Shown here piece by piece: positions 58,742 to 64,000 of a stretch of DNA of 64,000 nucleotides (the stretch's first letter is position 1; every line of letters begins with the position of its first letter). Under the pieces are notes generated by a model that saw nothing but the letters and a program-made list of their open reading frames with translations, made no database searches and was not told the origin of the DNA. Position numbers and translations under genes: made by a program. Origin of the DNA: Mycobacterium sp. E2479 (lineage in GTDB: Bacteria > Actinomycetota > Actinomycetes > Mycobacteriales > Mycobacteriaceae); NCBI RefSeq assembly GCF_001667925.1, contig NZ_LZJR01000130.1, positions 31,702 to 95,701 of the forward strand, given 5' to 3'.

Positions 58742-59410
58742 GTGGCGCAACTGACATTTCAGCGCGCTCGCACTGAGGAAGAGAAACGCCAACGTGCGGA
58801 GGCCTTGGTGGAGGCCGCACGTTCGCTGGCGATGGAGACGGGCGTCGCGTCGGTCACCCTGACCGCGGTCGCCAGCCGCGCCGGGATTCACTACTCGGCG
58901 GTGCGTCGCTATTTCACCTCATACAAGGAAGTTCTGCTGCGTCTGTCCGCCGAGGGTTGGGTGCGGTGGTCCAACACGGTGTCGCAGAAGCTGGCCGAGC
59001 CCGGCGTGAAGTCGCCCTCGCGCATCGCCGAGACATTGGCCGAAGCGCTGGCCGAGGACCCGTTGTTTTGTGACCTGCTGGCCAACCTGCACCTGCACTT
59101 GGAGCACGAGGTGGACGCGGAGCGGGTCATCGAGGTCAGGCGGATCAGCACCGCGGCCACACTGTCGCTGGCCGATTCGATCGGATGCGCGCTGCCCGAA
59201 CTTGGACGATCGGGCTCGCTCGACATCCTGCTGGCCGCGTACTCGCTGGCCGCGACGCTGTGGCAGGTCGCGAACCCGCCGAAGCACCTGACCGACGTCT
59301 ACGCCGAGGAGCCCGAAGTGGTTCCGCCCGAGTGGAATCTGGACTTCGCGTCCGCCCTCACCCGGCTGCTGACAGCCACCTGCGTCGGGCTGATCGCGGA
59401 ATCCTCATGA
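58742..59410 (+). CDS. TetR-family regulator of mmpS-mmpL
   Basis: A 222-residue TetR protein. The helix-turn-helix is near residues 15-60 (ALVEAARSLAMETGVASVTLTAVASRAGIHYSAVRRYFTSYKEVL), with an effector domain to the end. The GTG start has no ribosome site, so it may be leaderless. Its stop overlaps a possible mmpS start (ATGA at 59407). It very probably controls the export pair downstream. Confidence 0.88.
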   Translation: MAQLTFQRARTEEEKRQRAEALVEAARSLAMETGVASVTLTAVASRAGIHYSAVRRYFTSYKEVLLRLSAEGWVRWSNTVSQKLAEPGVKSPSRIAETLAEALAEDPLFCDLLANLHLHLEHEVDAERVIEVRRISTAATLSLADSIGCALPELGRSGSLDILLAAYSLAATLWQVANPPKHLTDVYAEEPEVVPPEWNLDFASALTRLLTATCVGLIAESS

Positions 59411-59433
59411 ACTCAGAAAGGAGCCGGAGCCCT

Positions 59434-60039
59434 GTGGCTTGGCGAACTGCAGCCGGTGAAGACACCCGTGGTGAAGGACTTGAAGAGCCCATGACGACGA
59501 CTGAGCCAAGGACCGAGCCGCTGAAGACGCAGAACTCCGCCGGCAGCGAGGGCGACACGGCCGCCCCGCAGCGCGCTGGGAAAAAAAGTTTTCTGGGGCG
59601 TTTCTGGCTGGTGCTCACGATCGCAGCTGTCGTCGCGCTCTCAGGGTTCGTGGTGTACCGGTTGCACGGCGTCTTTGGCGTTCACCGCGGTTCGTTCGGT
59701 GGCGGCACCTCGGGCGAGGTACTCGACGAGTTCAACGCCAAGACGATCACCCTCGAGGTCTGGGGCCCACCGGGCAGCACGGCAACCATCAACTACCTCG
59801 ACGAGAACTCCCATCCGCAGCAGGCCCTCAACGTGCCCTTGCCCTGGAGCAAAGTATTGAGTTCAACGAAGCCCGGCATCCCGGCGAACCTGGTGGCGCA
59901 AGGAGACGGCAGCTGGATAGCCTGCCAGTTCGTGGTGAACAAGCACGACGGGAGCGGTGACGTCATCAAGACTCCGAACCGCTCAGATCCCAACCAAACC
60001 GTGAACGCCTTCGTCTATTGCCTGGACAAGTCCGCATGA
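59434..60039 (+). CDS. mmpS: MmpS-family accessory protein
   Basis: About 201 residues from GTG 59434, chosen for AAAGGAG ten bases upstream; ATG 59407 (overlapping the TetR stop) and ATG 59491 are alternatives. After a longer-than-usual acidic N-terminus comes one membrane helix (FWLVLTIAAVVALSGFVVYRLHGVFG). The periplasmic MmpS domain follows: KTITLEVWGPPGSTATINYLDENSHPQQ, LPWSKVLSSTKPGIPANLVAQGDG, and a Cys pair (IACQFVV, FVYCLDKSA). It is a partner of MmpL in lipid or siderophore export. Confidence 0.88.
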   Translation: MAWRTAAGEDTRGEGLEEPMTTTEPRTEPLKTQNSAGSEGDTAAPQRAGKKSFLGRFWLVLTIAAVVALSGFVVYRLHGVFGVHRGSFGGGTSGEVLDEFNAKTITLEVWGPPGSTATINYLDENSHPQQALNVPLPWSKVLSSTKPGIPANLVAQGDGSWIACQFVVNKHDGSGDVIKTPNRSDPNQTVNAFVYCLDKSA

Positions 60040-62954
60040 GCGAGCCGCCGCGCGTCGATCAGCCGCTGATCCCGCCGTTCCTGCCGCGGATGATCCACCG
60101 GCTGGCGCTGCCGATCGTGCTGGTGTGGCTGGGCATCGTCTTTATCACCAACACCGTGGCCCCGCAGCTGGAGGCCGTCGCCAAGACCCACTCGGTGTCG
60201 ATGAGTCCGACGGACGCGGCATCCTTCCAGTCGATGATGCGCGTCGGATCGACGTTCAAAGAGTTTGATTCCGACAACTCGGCCATGATCTTGCTGGAGG
60301 GCGATAAGCCACTCGGCGCCGACGCGCACCGCTATTACGACGAGATCGTCAGGCGGCTCGAGCAAGACAAGGAACACGTTGAGCACGTCCAGGATTTCTG
60401 GAGTGATCCGCTGACCGCGGCGGGTTCCCAGAGCCACGATCAAAAGGCCGCATACGTCCAGGTTTACCTCGCCGGCAACATGGGCAGCGGGCAGGCGAAC
60501 GACTCTGCCGACGCCGTCCGCAAGATCGTCAACTCGGTGCCCGCCCCGCCGGGGATCAAGGCATACGTCACCGGCGCGGGTCCGCTGTTCGCCGACCAGT
60601 CCCACGCGGGCGCCAAGGGCGTCGCAATAGTCACCATGGTCACGATCCTGGTGATTATTGTCATGCTGCTGTTCGTCTATCGCTCGCTCGTCACCGTCCT
60701 GGGCGTGATGTTCATGGTCTTCGTCGAATTGTTGGCAGCCCGAGGCGTCGTTGCCTTGCTGGCCAACTACGACATCATCGGACTCTCCACGTTCGCCAAC
60801 AATTTATTGGTGTTGATGGCGATCGCCGCCGGCACGGACTACGCGATCTTCGTGGTCGGCCGCTACCACGAAGCACGCGGTCTGGGTGAGACCCGCGAAC
60901 AAGCGTTCTACACCATGTTCCACAGCACCGCGCATGTCGTGCTGGGATCGGGCCTGACCATCGCCGGCGCGATGTACTGCCTGAGCTTCTGCCGGCTGCC
61001 CTACTTCCAGTCATTGGGCGCACCGTGCGCCATCGGCATGCTGGTCGCGGTGCTGGCCGCTTTGACACTGGGTCCGGCGGTCCTGACGGTGGCCTCGTTC
61101 TTCAAGCTCATGGATCCGAAGCGCAAGCTGCAGACCCGGGGCTGGCGTCGCATCGGCACCGCCATCGTCCGCTGGCCCGCACCGGTTCTCGCGGTAACCA
61201 TCGCGGTCGCATTGGTTGGTCTGCTCGCCCTGCCCGGTTACAAGACGGACTACGACAACCGCCACTTCCTGCCGGCGGAGACCCCGGCCAATGTCGGCTA
61301 CGCCGCGGCCGACCGGCACTTCGACCAGGCTCGGCTCAATCCTGAACTGTTGATGATCGAGACCGATCACGACTTGCGTAACCCGGCCGACTTCATTGTC
61401 CTGGACAAGGTCGCCAAGGCGGTCTTCCACATCCCCGGTATCGGCCGGGTGCAGACCATCACCCGGCCATTGGGCACGCCACTCGACCACAGCACCCTCG
61501 GTTTCCAGATGGGCGCGCAAGCTGCGGGTCGGATCCAGACCCAGCACTACCAAGAGGAGCAGGCGGCAAACCTGCTCAAGCAGGCCGACGAGCTGCGCAA
61601 GACGATGGCAACGCTGCATGAGCAGATGCAGGTGACCCAGGACCTCAGCAACACCACGCACGAAACCACCAGGCTCACCAGAGAAACCGTGCAGATCACT
61701 GAGGCGTTGCGCGACGACATCGCCAACTTCGACGATTTCTTCCGGCCGATCCGCAGCTACTTCTACTGGGAGAAGCACTGCTACGACATTCCGTCTTGCT
61801 GGGCACTTCGGTCGATCTTCAACGCGCTCGACGGCATCGATCAAGTGGCCCAGAACATCGTGAACCTCAGCGCGAACCTCGACAAGCTGGATCGGATCCA
61901 GCCCAAACTGGTGGCGCTGATACCGCCGCAGATCGAGAGCCAGCAGCGCAACCTCGACACCATCATGTCGAACTATGCGATCACACAGGGCCTTAACGAC
62001 CAGGCGAAAGCGCAGTCCGATAACGCCACCGCCCAGGGCGATGCCTTCGACAAAGCGAAGAACGACGACACGTTCTACCTTCCGCCGGAGGCCTTCAAGA
62101 GCCCGGATTTCGCGCGGGGTCTCAAACAGTTCATCTCGCCGAACGGGCACGCCGTCCGGCTGATCATCTCCCATGAAGGCGATCCGGCGACTCCTGAAGG
62201 CATCAACCACATCGCACCGATCAAGCAGGCCGTACACGAGGCGATCAAGGGCACGCCCTGGGAGGGCGCCAAGGTCTACCTCGGCGGCACCGCCGCGACG
62301 TACAAGGACATGCACGACGGCTCCAACATCGACCTGATGATCGCCGGAATCGCCGCAGCCACTTTGATTTTCGTCATCATGCTGGTGATCACCCGAAGCG
62401 TCGTGGCGGCCTTCGTGATCGTCGGTACGGTGTTGCTGTCGCTGGGCGCCTCGTTCGGACTCTCCGTGCTCGTATGGCAGTACATCCTGGGCATGAAGCT
62501 GCACTGGATGGTGCTGGCGATGGCGATCATCCTGCTGCTGGCGGTCGGCTCGGACTACAACCTGCTGCTGATATCGCGGTTCAAGGAGGAAATCCACGCC
62601 GGGCTCAAGACAGGGACGATCCGCGCGATGGCCGGTTCGGGCTCGGTGGTTACCTCCGCCGGACTGGTGTTCGCCGCCACCATGGCCACGTTCATGTTCA
62701 GCCCGCTGCTGGTGATGGCCCAGGTGGGTACGACGATCGCGCTGGGTTTGTTGTTCGACACCTTGATCGTGCGGTCGTTCATGACACCTTCGCTGGCCAC
62801 CTTGCTAGGGCGCTGGTTCTGGTGGCCGCAGCACGTGCGCCCACGGCCGGCCAGCACCATGCTGCGGCCGTACGGACCGCGTCGCGCCGTGCGCGAGCTG
62901 ATCCTCAAGGACGTCGACGAGCACCCAGCGGGCGGAGTGGTACAACCGCGCTGA
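60036..62954 (+). CDS. mmpL: MmpL-family RND transporter
   Basis: A 972-residue RND transporter with about 12 membrane helices. It has the proton-relay motifs GTDYAIFVVGRYHEARG (first half) and GSDYNLLLISRFKEE (second half) and a large periplasmic loop with coiled-coil-like VTQDLSNTTHETTRLTRETVQ between. The pattern matches the MmpL4/5 group, which exports siderophores and lipids with MmpS. ATG 60036 overlaps the mmpS stop (ATGA). The N-terminal PPFLPRMIHRLALPIVLVWLGIVF is typical. The substrate is unknown. Confidence 0.93.
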   Translation: MSEPPRVDQPLIPPFLPRMIHRLALPIVLVWLGIVFITNTVAPQLEAVAKTHSVSMSPTDAASFQSMMRVGSTFKEFDSDNSAMILLEGDKPLGADAHRYYDEIVRRLEQDKEHVEHVQDFWSDPLTAAGSQSHDQKAAYVQVYLAGNMGSGQANDSADAVRKIVNSVPAPPGIKAYVTGAGPLFADQSHAGAKGVAIVTMVTILVIIVMLLFVYRSLVTVLGVMFMVFVELLAARGVVALLANYDIIGLSTFANNLLVLMAIAAGTDYAIFVVGRYHEARGLGETREQAFYTMFHSTAHVVLGSGLTIAGAMYCLSFCRLPYFQSLGAPCAIGMLVAVLAALTLGPAVLTVASFFKLMDPKRKLQTRGWRRIGTAIVRWPAPVLAVTIAVALVGLLALPGYKTDYDNRHFLPAETPANVGYAAADRHFDQARLNPELLMIETDHDLRNPADFIVLDKVAKAVFHIPGIGRVQTITRPLGTPLDHSTLGFQMGAQAAGRIQTQHYQEEQAANLLKQADELRKTMATLHEQMQVTQDLSNTTHETTRLTRETVQITEALRDDIANFDDFFRPIRSYFYWEKHCYDIPSCWALRSIFNALDGIDQVAQNIVNLSANLDKLDRIQPKLVALIPPQIESQQRNLDTIMSNYAITQGLNDQAKAQSDNATAQGDAFDKAKNDDTFYLPPEAFKSPDFARGLKQFISPNGHAVRLIISHEGDPATPEGINHIAPIKQAVHEAIKGTPWEGAKVYLGGTAATYKDMHDGSNIDLMIAGIAAATLIFVIMLVITRSVVAAFVIVGTVLLSLGASFGLSVLVWQYILGMKLHWMVLAMAIILLLAVGSDYNLLLISRFKEEIHAGLKTGTIRAMAGSGSVVTSAGLVFAATMATFMFSPLLVMAQVGTTIALGLLFDTLIVRSFMTPSLATLLGRWFWWPQHVRPRPASTMLRPYGPRRAVRELILKDVDEHPAGGVVQPR

Positions 62955-63016
62955 CCTGACTAGGCGTGGGTCTTTGAGATCCCTGCTGGCGTGAACTGTG
63001 AATGCGCGTCCGTCCA

Positions 63017-63310
63017 CTAGTGTTTCGCTGTTTGGACCCGTTCTAGATGGCCCGTCGCGTTGAAGAATGTCGGCCGGTCGGCTGGACGGCACTCGCGATG
63101 CCGTCTAACGGCGTCCTCTAGCTCGGCGATCCGCAAGCGATGGACCTCCGCCTCGGCGCCCTGCGATTCACCACACCGCTGGCGCTCGTTATTGATGTTG
63201 TCAGTAAGCCGCCTGCCCGCCTCTCGGTGAGTCAGCAGGTCGTAGTCGTCTTCAGGCGCGGTCAGGCCGTCATCAACCATGAGCTCAGTGAAGTTAACTT
63301 CCTGATGCAT
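63017..63310 (-). CDS. Small helical hypothetical protein
   Basis: A 97-residue frame. YDLLTHREAGRRLTDNINNERQRC and RLRIAELEDAVRRHRE look like a short coiled helix pair, resembling small actinobacterial proteins of unknown function. There is no strong ribosome site; ATG 63280 is an alternative start. It is convergent with mmpL. Confidence 0.5.
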   Translation of the reverse strand: MHQEVNFTELMVDDGLTAPEDDYDLLTHREAGRRLTDNINNERQRCGESQGAEAEVHRLRIAELEDAVRRHRECRPADRPTFFNATGHLERVQTAKH

Positions 63311-63408
63311 GTCAACGGCGAGTCGTGATCGAGTTCTAGTGTGCCTTCTCTGCCGGGCCTATGTACTGTCCGGACTCCGTCGGGCGACCGGAGCGCTGTG
63401 ATATTTTA

Positions 63409-63424
63409 GACCGACCAGACGGTC
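63409..63424. promoter_or_regulatory. Inverted repeat GACCG-N6-CGGTC, likely TetR-type operator
   Basis: Perfect five-base arms lie after an AT-rich stretch (GATATTTTA), 133 bp before the amidohydrolase start. GACCG/CGGTC sites are typical of several actinobacterial TetR regulators. Confidence 0.45.
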
Positions 63425-63556
63425 GAATGCGTAGGACACCCCGCCTCAATGCGGCGCACTCGGTAACGCGGGGACATGTAATGCGATGGGGTCGCCTCGA
63501 ATAAGACGGCCGGATCGGACCGAACCGAGGACGGCGTGACTGAAAGGACCCTGAGC

Positions 63557-64000
63557 ATGAAGTTCATCGACGGCTGGTCGAACATGCCGATGCTCACCAA
63601 AGACGAGCTGGTCAACGAGTTCGCTGACGAGGTACTGAACAGCAACGTCAACAAATGGTTCAAGACCGGTGGCGGATCCCGCGGGCCGGGCACCAGCGCC
63701 GAGGAACTTGTGGCGATGATGGACGCGACCGGGGTGGAGAAGACGATCATTTCGGCGCTGCACAGCTGGTCGCACCCCGACACCCGTCCGCGTGGCGTGT
63801 TCCAGGCGACCGCCGGGCAGCCTGACGACATATTCGATGCGTTCCTGGAGCAGATGGCGACGGCGACCACCAACCACAAGGGTCGCCTGTACGGCAGCGC
63901 CCTGATCGATCCGATGGGCGGGCTGCGGGCCTACCGGCAGCTCGACCGGGCCGTCAAGGACTACGGGTGTGTCGCGATCCGTGTCATGGCCGCGATGTTC
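63557..64000 (+). CDS. Amidohydrolase-family protein, 3' end outside window
   Basis: 148 residues are visible: FIDGWSNMPMLTKDELVNEF, SAEELVAMMDATGVEKTIIS, and LYGSALIDPMGGLRAYRQLDRAVKDYGCVAIRVM. This is the start of the amidohydrolase-2 fold, with the DPMGGLRAYRQL segment typical of the actinobacterial branch. The N-terminal H-x-H is absent (DGWSNMP). AAAGGA precedes ATG 63557. The metal-binding C-terminal half is not in view. Confidence 0.75.
   Translation, partial: MKFIDGWSNMPMLTKDELVNEFADEVLNSNVNKWFKTGGGSRGPGTSAEELVAMMDATGVEKTIISALHSWSHPDTRPRGVFQATAGQPDDIFDAFLEQMATATTNHKGRLYGSALIDPMGGLRAYRQLDRAVKDYGCVAIRVMAAMF

Overview
The window is high-GC actinobacterial DNA and almost certainly comes from a Mycobacterium, perhaps a slow grower. 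Evidence: an irtA/irtB siderophore importer with an IdeR-like box, a TetR-mmpS-mmpL block, F420-type LLM oxidoreductases, mycofactocin-type dehydrogenases, many fadE/fadD/echA-like genes, and frequent ATGA/GTGA overlaps with GTG/TTG starts. No rRNA, tRNA, CRISPR array or intact transposase was seen.

Region 1 (1-36.8 kb) is a catabolic island. It holds three cytochrome P450s, a zinc alcohol dehydrogenase, SDRs, two LLM oxidoreductases, an orphan carboxyltransferase, five CoA ligases, a heteromeric-type acyl-CoA dehydrogenase pair, five crotonase-fold enzymes, a hotdog thioesterase, two amidohydrolases, a class III CoA-transferase and a DHDPS-type aldolase. The genes form divergent operons. Five divergent promoter regions plus the start of the P450-CoA-transferase-thiolase unit each carry a 19-bp site resembling TACTGTAATGATTACAGTA. 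One divergent region also contains a TetR gene (27169-27954), so I infer a single TetR regulon. The gene set fits oxidation, CoA activation and beta-oxidation of a cyclic or branched terpenoid/steroid-like acid; the substrate cannot be read from sequence. The island is decaying: there are remnants of a VOC protein, a Baeyer-Villiger-type monooxygenase, a Rieske oxygenase fused to a thioesterase tail, and a thiolase-like gene with an internal deletion and a frameshift.

Region 2 (36.8-39.3 kb) has a secreted protein, a small conserved protein, and a divergent PfpI-like protein / GlxA-type AraC regulator pair. Region 3 (39.2-48.1 kb) is a second acyl-CoA operon (FCD-GntR regulator, acyl-CoA dehydrogenase, CoA-transferase, thiolase, FabG-like SDR). 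It is divergent from another acyl-CoA dehydrogenase and a mycofactocin-type SDR across an ATATCA-TATT-TGATAT palindrome. An FDOR-like protein and an APH-type kinase follow.

Region 4 (48.2-53.6 kb) is irtB-irtA with an IdeR-like box, a DUF393 thiol protein and a coiled-coil protein. Region 5 (53.6-58.7 kb) is looser, accessory-looking DNA: a tiny lipoprotein, two methyltransferases, a small membrane protein, a 54-residue zinc-ribbon protein and an LpxO-like aspartyl/asparaginyl hydroxylase. Region 6 (58.7-64 kb) is TetR-mmpS-mmpL, a small hypothetical gene and the start of another amidohydrolase.
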